Shown one piece after another: positions 22,990-35,060 of a stretch of DNA of 64,000 bases. The DNA comes from Eonycteris spelaea. Taxonomy: Eukaryota; Chordata; Mammalia; Chiroptera; Pteropodidae. Made by a program: the position numbers and the translations under genes. Under the pieces are notes generated by a model. That model searched no databases and was not told the origin of the DNA. It saw nothing but the letters and a program-made list of their open reading frames with translations. Each line of letters begins with the position of its first letter. Positions within the stretch are counted from its first letter, which is position 1. The stretch covers positions 171,288 to 235,287 of the forward strand of contig PUFA01000538.1 of assembly GCA_003508835.1 (NCBI GenBank). The letters are read 5' to 3'.

Positions 22990-25900
22990 GGTTTCTCTTT
23001 GTCTTGTCACTATCACTTCGGGTTATCACAAACTAGTCTGCACAATCTCCAATGACACCTCGTCTTCCAGTAACTACATGTTACCATGCAATAGAAAACA
23101 GCTAGAATCAATTGATGTTGATAACATTCAGACATGTCTTCTGAGGATTGTTGCATCTAGAATCTCTAGCATATGCTAAATCACGAGAGTAAAATCACAA
23201 GACTTTTCCACTTCTTTTCTTATAGGATTTTATGAGCATCATGAAACACTTCATGGCCACCAACACTGACTTTTTTTGCTTCAGGTTTAAGAAATTGCCA
23301 GAAATTTTCTAGGGATCTCTTGGCTTCTAAATATTTTTTTTCAAAAGGAATAAAGGAGAACAGATCTTCCCAATTTTGGGTTTTAATCTATCTCTGTTCC
23401 AGGAACCAGTAAAATGCTGTTACTTGTTTTCCTTCCTCCTCTATTCTTCTTGGGCTCCTCATTAGATAGCATTTAGTGCTAAAGTATTTTTACTTCCTTT
23501 CACATAGTGAGAGATCTCAGGCCTTCAACATAAGTGCTGATTACAGAGATTCATGTAGACATTTCTCTTTATATATTCTGACACTCTAGTTCTGCTTAGT
23601 ATATGTTGTTCAGTTTCCATGATCATTGGAGTAGAATCCAAACAAGCCCACACCAACTAAGTTCACACTATTTTTTTAATTGAAAAATGTCCTTAGTTCA
23701 ATGGTAAATTCTAAATTATGTTCTGTCTGAAGTCTTACAATAGCTTCACTCATTATCTTAGCTGAGGTTTATGAGAATAATACCTCTGAATATAATGATG
23801 CATTCACCACTTTTTTTTTTTCTGGAGGACAGGAATGTTCAATTTTTAAACCAGGTCTTGTCAGGCATAGTCTTCAGTCCTTACTTGTCTTGGCCATATG
23901 AGTAACAATTTTTTTAATGAAAATGAGTGGCCTTTGGGATGATATATTGTCAATTTACACTCATTTCTATTTTCACTGTATTAGAAATGATGAAAATAGT
24001 ATCCAATTAGATTGCTAGAGAATAGTAGCTAATTAAAATAATAATGAACCTATATTAAATATAGATAAAATATTTTACATAAATTTATTGTGAAACTAAA
24101 ATTTATGATTACTCATACAAATATGAATTTTGTTTCATTCTTCATTTTAGTTCCATAAGACAATAATCCATCTCATGAAGCATGGATGGGGAAGACTATT
24201 TCAGGCTTACTTTTTATCTGACTGTATTTATCTTCATTTTTTTCCTCAATATTTAAAAACATTAGTTTAACTGAACTTGAGTAAAGAAAACTAAATTATA
24301 GTAACTTTTAGGCATACAGAATATATACGAAGAGTGGATAGATAGTGGTTACTTCAAAGCAACAATATCCCCTTTTGTTCATATATGTTTTAGTGTATGT
24401 AGAAACATAAGATTAAAACTAGGCTATGAACATTGTTTTTTGAGACTATACTGTAAAGATATACGTGGCCTGTTCACATGTGTTATGTGTTCACACGTGT
24501 TCAAAATTAGCACAGTGCTTTGTAATAGTAGGTTATCAGTAAATATTTGCTGGATTGAATAAACTAGCATTTTACATATAATTTTCCATGAGTAGTGAAA
24601 AAGTGTCATCTTCCTATCATTTGATATTTGGTGTAGAGGAATCTTCATTCCATAGATATTAACATGAACTTTATAAGGATTTTCTTGTATAGAAAAGATT
24701 ATTCATTTAAACTTGATTTCTTTTCACTAATTAGTCTTATATATAAGGACATTATACGAATGGGGTTCTAATTCTACACCGTTTTGAAAAGAAAAAAAGT
24801 GTTTTAATGCATATGGCCTAATAGGAATATTAATTAAATGCTTATTCGAGAATTATTTGTAACAAATATATCAGATTCAAATTATTCTTCTATGTGTATA
24901 ATGAGTTTATATTTATCTTTTATAAATTCATGTTTCTAATATAGTTTTAAAACTGTGTCTTTGCTTTAACTGGTAAGTATTTCTCTTCTTCCTCATTAAT
25001 CGATTTGGTAAACTCTTTAACATTATCAGTCTACCATTTGTTTGAAGTATTACAAATTCTCAGTTAAGGAGTCCAAATTAATGAATTTTGACAAGATGAT
25101 AGCTATGACAGAATAATAGTTAATGTGAATATAAATATACTGATAACTTTGGCATTCTAACTTAGTAAAACGAATGATGATAAGTTAATGAATTAACTAT
25201 GACTAGGTTAATTATTAAAGCAATCCAATAATTAAGAAAAAAGAAGGTAATCATTGTATTATCTACCTCTTAAGTGTCATCTCATTTAATTTTTGCAAAA
25301 TAATTAGAAAGATACCTATCTAGGGAAGAGATATAAGTGAATAAATCACTAAGCATGTTAGAATAAAACATAGATGTTATTTTGAGAATGACTGAAATGC
25401 TCAGCTTAACTTTTAACTCAATCAAATGATGGAGGATAAAATTAAAATCCTCATTGTTATGGGAGTGTTAAAAATATATAGCCTAATGTAATAGATTCTA
25501 ATACTTTAATTTGATGATTTTTTCTATCCAGACTAGTAAAATGTAGATCCCTTGTACTTTATACTGATTAGTAGTGGGTCCGAAATTTTAATACCTGGTA
25601 AAATGGAAAAATAAACTTCCAAAAAATACAGGTATGGTAGAATATTTTATAATCTTTTGTGAGAACCGCAAAATAATAACCATCTTATGGCTTAATCATG
25701 GAAAATAAAGGTTCACAAATATTTTTGTCATTGTATTTTATGTGACTATATATGCTCTATGGATTATTGAAATTTGTATAATATACTACTATAAAATAAT
25801 ATAATACGTAATGATTTTATTGTGACATTCTTTTCTATTGAATTCTTCCTGAGCACATGTTCAGACTTTTGACTCCATGCTTTGTCTTTCCATAAATCTC

Positions 25901-26035
25901 TGCCAATTTGTCCGCATCTATATGTCTGCATGATTGGCTCTTTGCTTTCTGAGACTTTCATATTATATGTTCTCTTAAAGTCCCTATTAACTAAACTGAA
26001 TCTGACACATTGTCCTACTAGATATCTTACATGCA
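22990..26035. other. Unique-looking non-coding DNA
   Basis: No exon or RNA gene recognised. Reading frames are short and stop-rich on both strands. Apart from a MIR fragment at 24500-24562, repeats are not obvious. A second, weaker MIR/L2-like trace may lie at 25250-25350. Confidence 0.5.
24500..24562 (+). repeat. MIR SINE fragment
   Basis: Sequence 'cacagtgctttgtaatagta' followed by 'gtaaatatttgctggattga' matches the end of the MIR core. It is short and ancient. Confidence 0.65.
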
Positions 26036-26039
26036 AAAT

Positions 26040-26640
26040 GCATAAGTACTGTGAAAGAAGTGCTGGCAGAAGACATTATTTGTTCGTTGATGCACTCCAC
26101 TTTCACAGTGTGCAGATGCAGATGGTGCCACAAATGAGTCTCTGTCATCCTAGCTAACACTGGTTGCCCACATCTGGTAATTCCCTGAGACTTGTCACAA
26201 ATTGCAGGCTGAACCTAACTACTTTCAGTGGCTTTTCATACAAACTCCTGTTTGACTCAAGCCAAATATTTTCCTAAAATCTCTCAAAGGTTCATAAAAC
26301 CTAAACAAGCAGCACCTGTCTCAGCATGCCCTATACTTTGTGCTGAGCTTCCTAAGCCCAGCGCTAGTTGCAGCTGGGCCTACTTTGCAGCTTGGCCTCT
26401 CAAGGCTATCAAAGACCAGTGTGGGTGGCGGCCATCAGCTGATTGCTTGATGGCTCATAACGAGTGGCCCCAGGCAGAATATAGTCTGTAGCTGGACTTG
26501 CCTTACAGCAGAGCCTCTCCCAGTAGACCAGGCCTGCAGTCCACTGCTGGTTTAGTCTAAGTTTAGAGCATCACCAGGGCGACATCCAAGGATGACAGCC
26601 TGGGCAAGCACTAGAGAAGAATGTATATGCAGCTGAAAGT
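26040..26640 (+). mobile_element. L1 5' UTR fragment, + strand
   Basis: Homologous to 3070-3650 of the L1 at 2503, with the same block order: 'gtgctggcaga', 'agctaacactggttgccca', 'actttcagtgg', 'ctctcaaaggt', 'aaacaagcagcacct', 'gcagcttggcctctcaagg', 'gatgacagcctgggca'. It ends where an L1 of opposite orientation begins, so the two face each other. Confidence 0.8.
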
Positions 26641-29370
26641 CTGTAAGTCCAGTTGCTCTAATGTGTATTTAAGGATGTTATTTTTTTTGCTGAATTTATC
26701 TTTGGATGATCTATCCATATCTGACAGTGGAGTGTTTAGGTCCCTACTATGATAGTGTTTTGGTCTTTCTTCCCTTTAGTTCTGTTAATAATCATTTATA
26801 TATTTCAGGGCTCTGATTGGTATCATAAATGTTAATAAGTGTTATATCTTCTTGGTGCATGATTCCCTTTATCATTATGAAATGTCCCTCAGTATCTTTC
26901 CTTACTTTTTTTTTTGACATCTATTTCTTCCAATATCAGTACCGCTACCTGGCTTTGCTCTGAATGCCATTCACTTGAATATCATTTTCCACCCTTTCAC
27001 TTTGAGTCTATATTTGTCCTTGGAACTGAGATGTGTCTACTGGAGGCAGCATAATATAGAGTTTTTCTTTTGATCCAATCTGCACCTCTGTGCCTTTCTA
27101 TTGGTGAGTTCGGTCCACTTACATTTAGGGTGATTATTGAAATATGAGGTCTTCTTATAGCCATTTTATCTCCTGCTTTCTGGTAGCTCAGTGTTTCCCT
27201 TGCCTCTTGTCCTTGTTTGTCTGTGCTTTTTATTTGTTTGTTTAGTTTTCTTAGTTTTGATTGGTTTTGTGTGTTTTCCCTCTAGTTCTTCTTGTAATTA
27301 TGTTTATATACTTCAGTTCTGAATCTTTGTCCGTGCAGTTACCATTATGAAAATTAAAGGATAGTTTATGTACACACACACACACACACATTTTCTTCTG
27401 TGTATGCTTTTCTCCATTCCTTTTTGGGAATTTGGATCTTCGAATCCACCACTTTTCAGCCATTGTCTTCTTAATTTGTCCCTATGTATGCTGAAATTCA
27501 TTAAATCTTGCTATAGCAATCTCTTTTATTTTAAGCTTATAATGCCCTGTTCTTAGTAAGAGTTGCACTCCTCTGTTTCATATGCCTGCTAGTCACCTTA
27601 CTCCTAATTCTGTATTTTTTTTTTTTGCCATTTTGTTTTAGGTGAGCTGACCCTTTCAGTATTTCCTGTAATTTAGGCCTTGTTGTGTAGAATTCTCAAT
27701 TTTTGTATGTCTGGAAAGGTCTTTATTTCTCCTTTCATATCTAAAGTAGAGCTTACTGGATACATTATTCTTGCTGGTAGTTCTTTTCATTAATAGTTGA
27801 ATATTTGATTCCACTCTTTCTTGATTGTAAGTTTGTGCTGAGAAGTCTATATAATTATAATGGGTTTTCCTTTATAGGTTACCATCTTTTTTTCCCCTGG
27901 CTGCCTGAGAATTCTGTCTTTGTCATTGTTTTTGATAATTTTGATCAATGTGTTTGGTTAAGGCTTTTTTGGTTGAGATTATTGGGTGTTCTGTTGACTT
28001 CTTGAATTCCAAGTCCAGCTCATTCCTCAGATTTGGGAAATTCCATCAACTATTTGTCAGCAAAATGCTTTCTATCTCTTCTCCTTTTCTCCCCTTAGAG
28101 AATGCCTATTATTTTCATGTTTCCTCTCCTGATGGTATCAGCTAGTTCTTGTATTTCTCTTTCATTCTTTTTCATTCTTTGTTTTCTCTCTTCTTCTTTT
28201 GATTTATTTCTAGATTTTTTTCCTCGTATCAACTGATCCTTTCCTTCAGTTGGTCAGCTTTATTTCTCAAACTTTCTATTTCATTTTTTAACTCTTGCAT
28301 TGTGTTTTTTTTTGTCTCCAGATTTTCTAGTTGGTTCTTTTTGAAGGTTTCAGTCTCCTTGCTAGAGAACTCATTCTTTTCATCGATTCTTTTTTCAATT
28401 CCTGAAATTGTCAATATGATTGTTTTGTATCTCACTGATTTTTTTATAAGTACTATCTTGATTTCTCTGTCATTTAAGTCACATATTTCTGAGTCTGTAA
28501 GCTTACTTTTTGGAGATTTTTCTTTTTTTTCCAAGCTGCCTTGTCACCTTGGTTGTTCATGGTGTTTAATGGACTATTTCTCCACCTGAGCATTAGTGGA
28601 AATGTATTATGCTTTTTTTTTTTTCCAGAAAGAAGATTTATTATATAAAGGTCTCTCTTTAACTGTGGTAAAAAGGTGTTTTTTTGGGGGGCGTGGTTTC
28701 CATTAAGTGGCATCTCAGGGTCTAGATCCTTTCTTTTATAAAGCCTTAATAATGTCTTTTTTTCTTAATAGATTTTTTAATCATGATTGCTAACCTCCAT
28801 CTCAGTCCCAGTAGTTACCAACAGTTTCATAGTGTTTGCTTAGATTATCCTGAGTTCTTGCGGTGTTTGCTCTCAGAAGATATAGTGAAAGGTCCCTCTG
28901 GGTTGGGAGATGCGTGCTGCAGTTCAGCCTTCATTTGTGCAACTGAGTCTGGTAAAAGTCAACTTTTGTTTCTATGCCATCCCTGCTTCTCTGCTTTCCT
29001 CACTTCTCTGCTTTCTGCCCTGATGTCTAGGCACTGCTGCAGCTGTGTAGAACTCACAGTTCTTCCAGGTAAGGCTGTTCAGAGATCTTGCAGCACATTC
29101 TCTTCTCTCCTCCTCCTACAGGCATCTCTGGCTGCTGTGAGAGGCAGCTTCTTTGTTTTTCTCAGTCCACCACCCGATACCCGGAGGTCTGACCTGTAGT
29201 ATTTCTTATACACAGATCCACGCTCAGACGTGCTGAGGTGCGCTTTGGGTGGTTTGTTGTTGTGTTGTTGTTGTTGTTGTTGAATTTTAGATGTTTAGGT
29301 TATTGCCTTTTCAAGGGGGGAGATCTGGGGACATCTCTCACTGGCCATGTTCCTGATGTCACTCTGTGAT
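26641..29370 (-). mobile_element. LINE-1 5' part: endonuclease, ORF1, 5' UTR; 3' half absent
   Basis: On the - strand: 5' UTR about 29370-28560, ORF1 about 28558-27650, spacer with a CA microsatellite (27371-27390), ORF2 endonuclease about 27150-26641. The ORF1 start ATG-AACAACC is intact in reverse at about 28558. A 101-codon coiled-coil frame at 28229-28534 carries heptads. Compared with the related copy at 12528-15180 it differs by many one-base gaps, often in doubled letters. The reverse transcriptase and 3' UTR are missing. Confidence 0.8.
28783..29199 (+). other. Open reading frame antisense to L1 5' UTR (ORF0-like candidate)
   Basis: A 138-codon frame, antisense to the L1. Its ATG lies at nearly the same place as that of the 14605 frame (both follow 'aatcatg' upstream of 'ctcagtc'). 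Shared features are LLFLCHPCFS, LPGKAVQRS and SFFVFLSPPPDT followed by RSD. Translation is unproven. Confidence 0.35.
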
Positions 29371-30435
29371 TTTTAAAAATATATTATTTTGTCTTTAATG
29401 ATATCCAAAGTCTTAGTTTTAATATGCACAAAGATATTTATTATATTTTCTAATTTTTATTTGTCACATAAAGGATTATACATTTTTTTCTCTTTCATCT
29501 TTAGAAAAACATCTAGATCTAGGACTTAATCTTGATATTGACTTAAAATATTTGGTAGCATGGTTTTACTAAGAATGAGCGCAACTGTGACGTACCTATC
29601 TGCATAATACATCAACATTAACTCCAGATAGTTTCGTAATACAACATTAATGTTAATACTAAGAAAGCTTGAGAAAAGGGGATGCTAATGAATCTTTTTA
29701 TATATAACAAATAACATTCTATGGTAATACCAAAAAAGAAAAAAAATACTCCTGGAGGTTTTTACAACATATTGAAAACTAGCATCAATCTTCACATTTT
29801 AACGCTTCAATATTTTCTGTTTTCATCCCTAACAGTTGATCTGCTTATGTTAAATAGAAACATTTGATAGACATCACAAATGCAAATTTTATGGGAAATG
29901 TAAGAAATGTACTTTTATTACAATAATCTATCCAATGGAATCTTGTACTGGAATGTATCAATATTTAGTCCTTTGATACATTATTTGCAAATGATTAACC
30001 AGATTGCATAACTTATTATTCATCACTTATAATTATTCATTATAGTTAATAGCTTATAATTATTATTTTAAATTGAAATATATTCATACATAATATGAAA
30101 ATCTTGAGTAGAATTGCAAATGAAATTTCTGAAAGAAAAAATAAAGATGTTTTCTAGGATAGGCTAATTCTAACAAAATATGTTTCTATCTTTAAAAAAT
30201 AAGTAGTATTTAAAGAATTCTATCTTTAATGCAGAAAGTTGACAACTGTATTAATACAAATTATTCACAAAATTCATGAATGTTGTAAAGCAAATAAAAC
30301 AGTAACATTGCAACAAAATAATACAACATTAAACAATGAATATTAATTAAAACAATAAACACTTTAATACCATATTAAAAGCTGGTTGGGAACTGTTTAC
30401 CCCTGTTTATCACTGTTCCCATTGGAAATCTCAAA
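29371..30435. other. Non-coding AT-rich DNA
   Basis: No gene or clear repeat recognised. Very AT-rich with stops in all frames. The L1 that follows begins near 30436. Confidence 0.5.
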
Positions 30436-32836
30436 GGTTTAACAATTACTTTGGATTTTTAAACATTGATTTTGTATCCAGAAGCTTTACTGTATTTGCT
30501 TATTGTCTAGTAGTGATCTTGAATCCTTAGAGTTTTCTATGCAGAGAATCACATCACCCTCAAATAGTAACAGTTGGATTTCTTCATTTCTTATTTGAAT
30601 GCCTTTTATATCTTTCTCTTGCCTGATGATATTCTCTATAGGACTGCCAATGTTGTATAGTGAATAACAGTGGAAATAGTGGACATTTGCCTTGTTCCTG
30701 ATCTTGGGAGAAGTTTTTAGTTTCTCACCATTAAGTATAATATTGGCTGAGAGTTTGCCATATATGGTCTTAATTATGTTAAGTTTTTTTTCATTCTTAC
30801 CGGTTTTTGTTTAACGGTTTTGATTATAAATGGATGTTGTATCTTGTCAAAGGATTTTCTTCATCTATTGATATGATCATATGATTCTCATATTTAATTT
30901 GTTTTTATGATGTAACACATTAATCAATATGCATATGTTGAACCATCCTTGTGTCACTGGGATGAAGCCTACTTGATCCTGTTGTATAATCTTTTTAATG
31001 TGTTAACTGTATTCAGTTCTCTAATATCTTATTTACAACCTTTGCATTTGTGTTCATAAGAGATATCGGTGTGTAGTGTTCTTGATTTATGTTATCATTA
31101 CCAGGTTTTGGTATCAGGGTAATATTGACTTCATAAAATGAGTTAGGAAGTATTGCTTCCTCTTTCATTTTTTGGAGAGTTTGAGGAGAATAGATATTAA
31201 ATTTACTTTGAATGTTTGGTAGAATTCACTTGTGTAAGCCATCTTGTCCTGGGCTTTTACTTTTTGGTAGGATTTTGATGATCATTTCAATTTCCATACT
31301 GCTGATCAGTCTATTTAGATTTTTCAGTTCTTCTTGATTCCGTCTAGGAAGGTTGTATTTTTCTAAGTACTGGTCCATTTCTTCTAAATTATTAAATTTG
31401 GTGTTATATAATTTTTCATAGTATTCTTGTAGATCCTTTGTATTTATGCGATATCAGTCATAATTTCTCCTCTTTCATCCTTATTTTATTTTGTCCTTTC
31501 TCTTTTTTCTTTAGGAATCCAGCCAGGGTTTGTAAATTTTATTAACCTTCTCAAAAGAACCAGCTTTGTTCCATTGTTTTCGATTGTTTTTGTTTGTTTA
31601 TTGTTTCTTTTCAATTTCACTTATTTATGCTCTAATTTTGATTATTTTTTTCCTTTATTGATTTTAAGCTTCATTTGTCTTCCTTTTTTAGATTTCGAAG
31701 ATGAAGTATTAAGTTGTTTATTTGGTCTCATTCTTATTTTTTTGAGATAGATCTGTAATGATAGGAACTTTCCACTTTTTACCAATGTTGCCGTGTCCCA
31801 AATTTTAAATATGTTGTACTGTTATTATAATTTATTTCTAGATATCTCTTGACATCTCTTTTTATCTCTGCCCCAGTCCATTCTTTAGTTGTTTAATCTT
31901 CATGTATTTGTGGTTCTTTCCACTTTCTTTTTAAAGTTGATCTCCAACTTCAAAGCATTATGATTACAGAATGCATTTGGCATGATTTCAACCCTTTATA
32001 TTTGTTGAGGCTATCTCTGTGTCCTAGTAATGGTCAATTCTTGAGAATATTCTGTGCACTAGAAAAGAATGCAAAAGCAGCAGTTTGGGGAAAAAGGGCC
32101 CTGTAAATGTCAATTATGCCCAGTTGGTCAAATGTGACATTTAAGGATGTTATTTCCTTATTGATTTTCTTTTGTGTGATCTGTCTATAATCTGACAGTA
32201 AAGTATTTAGATCTCCTACTATGAAAGTACATTTGGTCTGTTTCTTCCTTTAGTTCCATTAGTAATTTCTTTATATATTTCAGGGCTCCCTGATTGAGAG
32301 AATAGATATCAATAAGTGTTATGTATTCTTGGTGTAGATTCCCTTTATCCATATGAAGTGTCCCTTATTATTTTCTTACCTTTTTGTTTAATTTTGAAGT
32401 TTATTTTGTCAATATTAGTAAGGCTTCTGCTTTTCTCTGAATGCCATTTGCTTGCAATATCATTTTCTACTCTTTCACTTTGAGTATATATTTGTCTTTG
32501 GAACTGAGATGTGTCTCCTGGAGGCAGTATATGATTGGGTTTTGTTATTTATCCAATTTGCAACCCTGCAACTTATGCCTTTTTATTCATGATTTCAGTC
32601 CATTTACATTTAGGGTGATTATTGAAATATGAAGCTTTTTATTGCCATTTTATCTTTTGCTTTCTAGAAGCTCGGTGTTTCCATTGTGTTCTTGTCCTTG
32701 TGTTTCTGTCTGTTGTTTTTATTTGGTCAGGTTTCTGTGGATTTTCCCTCTGTTCTTCTTGTTTTATGTATGTACTTCAGTTCTGGATTCTCAGTGTATG
32801 GTTAACATTAAGAATATGTAAAGGAAAATTGGATGT

Positions 32837-32965
32837 ATATATATATCTCTCTATATATCTATATATAGAGAGATATATATATACACATCTAATTATTATT
32901 ATACATATATATGCACACACACATATACATACATACATACATATGTTGTGTGTGTGTATATATAT
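32837..32965. repeat. TA/TCTA/CA/TG microsatellite cluster in L1 spacer
   Basis: Alternating TA, TCTA, TAGA, CA, CATA and TG tracts. It includes a perfect inverted stretch around 32845-32880 (tctctatatatc / gatatatagaga). Same position within the L1 as the microsatellites at 13097, 27371 and 62509. Confidence 0.85.
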
Positions 32966-34211
32966 TTACTTCTGTGTATGCTTTATCTGCATTCCCTTTG
33001 TCAATTCAATCTTCGATTCCTCCCCTTTTGTTATTGTTCTCTAAATGTCCCTATGTATACTGAATGTTCATTTCTATCTCGTAATAGCAATTCTCTTCTT
33101 ATTGTTTAAGCTTATAATACCCTGTTCTTGATAAGGTTTACACTGCTCTGATCCTGTCTGCCTGCTATCCCCTTATCATAATATGTATTTTTTTTTGTTA
33201 TTTTGTTTCAGGTGGGTGATTCCTTTCAATATTTCCTATAATGAAGGCCTCATAGTGGAGAATTTCTTCAACTTTTATATGTTTGAAAGGTCTTTATTTC
33301 TTCTTCATGTCTAAAAGAGAGCTTAGCTGGATACGTTATTCCTAGCTGGTAGTTCCTTTCATTCATTTTTTTTTTTGAAATATGTGGTTCCACTCCTCCT
33401 TGCTTGTAAGATTTGTGCTGAGAAGTCCAAATAAGTCTAATGAGTATTCCTTTATAGGTTACCATGTTCCTTTCCCTGGATGCTTTGAGAATTATTTCTT
33501 TTTCACAAATTTTTGTTAATTTTATATAATCTCTCTGGAAAAGTTCTTTTTGGGTTGAGATAATTGTTTTTTCTGTTATCTTCTTGGATTTGGAGCCCCA
33601 GCTCATTCCTTACATTTGAGAAATTCTCATCAACTATCTGTCTGAATATGCTCTCTAATTCTTTCTCCTTATCTTCTCCTTTGGAGTAACCATTATTCTT
33701 ATGTTGCCTTTTTTGATTGTGTCAGCTAGTTCTTGTATTTCACTTTCATTATTTTTCCATTCTTCATTATCTCTCTTCTTCCTTCTGAATTATTTCTAAA
33801 TTTCTGTCTTTGATATCACATTCTTTCCTCCATTTTGTCAACTCTATTTTCCTAAGCTTGGTATTTTACTCTTCAACTCTTTTATCTGTTCTTCATCTCC
33901 ACAAGTTGTGTTTGGTTCCTTTTTAGGGTTTCAATCCCCTTGCTAAATGACTCATCTGCTGGTTTATTTGTTTTTCTTAATTTCTGGGATTTTCGATCTG
34001 AGTTATTTGCATCTCATTGAGATTTTTTTTTTTAAGTATCATCTTGAATTCTCTGTCACTTTAGTCGCATATTTCTATGTATTTAAGCTTATTTTCTGGA
34101 GATTTTTTTCTTTCCGTGCTGCCTTATCACCTTGGTTGTTCGTGGTATTCAATGGAATATTTTTTTTGGCTTGAAATTAATGGGAGTATATTCTGCTTTT
34201 TTCTTTTCTTC

Positions 34212-34216
<5 letters not shown>

Positions 34217-34259
<43 letters not shown>

Positions 34260-34279
34260 TGTATCTATATCTATATCTA

Positions 34280-34342
<63 letters not shown>

Positions 34343-34370
34343 TGAGAGAGAGAGAGAGAGATAGAAAGAG
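34217..34370. repeat. Compound (TG)n (ATCT)n (GA)n microsatellite
   Basis: About 40 bases of TG, about 50 bases of ATCT, a short TA tract, then about 37 bases of GA. It lies inside the 5' UTR of the L1 at 30436-35060. Confidence 0.9.
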
Positions 34371-34796
34371 AATCTCTAGCTTGTAGCTAAGATGTTTTTT
34401 TATCTTAATTTCCAGTAGATGACATCCAAGCCTGTTGAATCTCTGCTTTGAGACTAATAATGCCTTTCTTTCCTGATAAATTTTCACATTCACTATTGTA
34501 ATACTTGTCCCCAGACCATCAATGGTACCATTAGTGGATTTTTGTTTCAGTCATATTTGCTCAAACTCCACTGGGGTTCTGTGGTACTAGATCTGGGAGG
34601 ATACTGGGCAGAGGGAGGCTGTACTCGTGATTGATGGGTGGAGGTTGCTACCAGTCTTTGTGTCTCAGCCTCATGCTTCTCCACTGTGACTGCTAAGACT
34701 CACCTGTTGCCCCTTTGCACTTAGTTCCTACTCTGTTTTCTTCCCTGGTCCCTGGACTTTCTGCATGGAACTTGCTGAATCCTCAGGCAGGGCATT

Positions 34797-35060
34797 GTGG
34801 GAAACCAGCCATTATTTCTCCCCTCTTCCTCCTCTTGCAGTGAGTTCAGACTGCAAGAGTCAGCCTTTCTGTTCCTCCCAATCTGCTCCCTGACTCCCAT
34901 ATTTCTGACCTCTGGAAACTCTTATGCACAGATTACTCATTCAAGTGTGCAGATTGTGTGTTATTGTTGTTTTAGATGTACAGTTTATTGTTATTTCAAA
35001 GGGAAAGATTCAGGAACATCTTTTATCCACCATGCCATCATATACAGCTATTTTCTATAG
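34797..35060 (+). other. Open reading frame antisense to L1 5' UTR (ORF0-like candidate)
   Basis: An 87-codon frame antisense to the L1. It aligns by eye with the C-terminal part of the 14605 frame: SAFLFLPICSL matches the SFFVSSSPPP segment, and NSYAQ matches SSYAQ. It then continues through YCCFRCT and YCYFKGKDSGTS. Unproven. Confidence 0.3.

Larger units (their letters stand above)
30436..35060 (-). mobile_element. LINE-1 lacking ORF2 C-terminus and 3' UTR
   Basis: On the - strand: 5' UTR about 35060-34140, ORF1 about 34139-33230, spacer with microsatellite about 33200-32640, endonuclease about 32630-31930, reverse transcriptase from about 31900 to 30436. The catalytic FADD motif falls at about 30553-30565 but reads FEGD, so one catalytic Asp is lost. 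The ORF1 start region reads ACG instead of ATG (reverse of 'ttcgtggt' at about 34138). The truncation is at the 3' side, opposite to the usual 5' truncation of L1. Confidence 0.8.

Noticed and set aside
32622..33044. 140-codon + strand open frame
   Set aside because: Same situation: antisense to the L1 spacer and spanning a TA/CA microsatellite.
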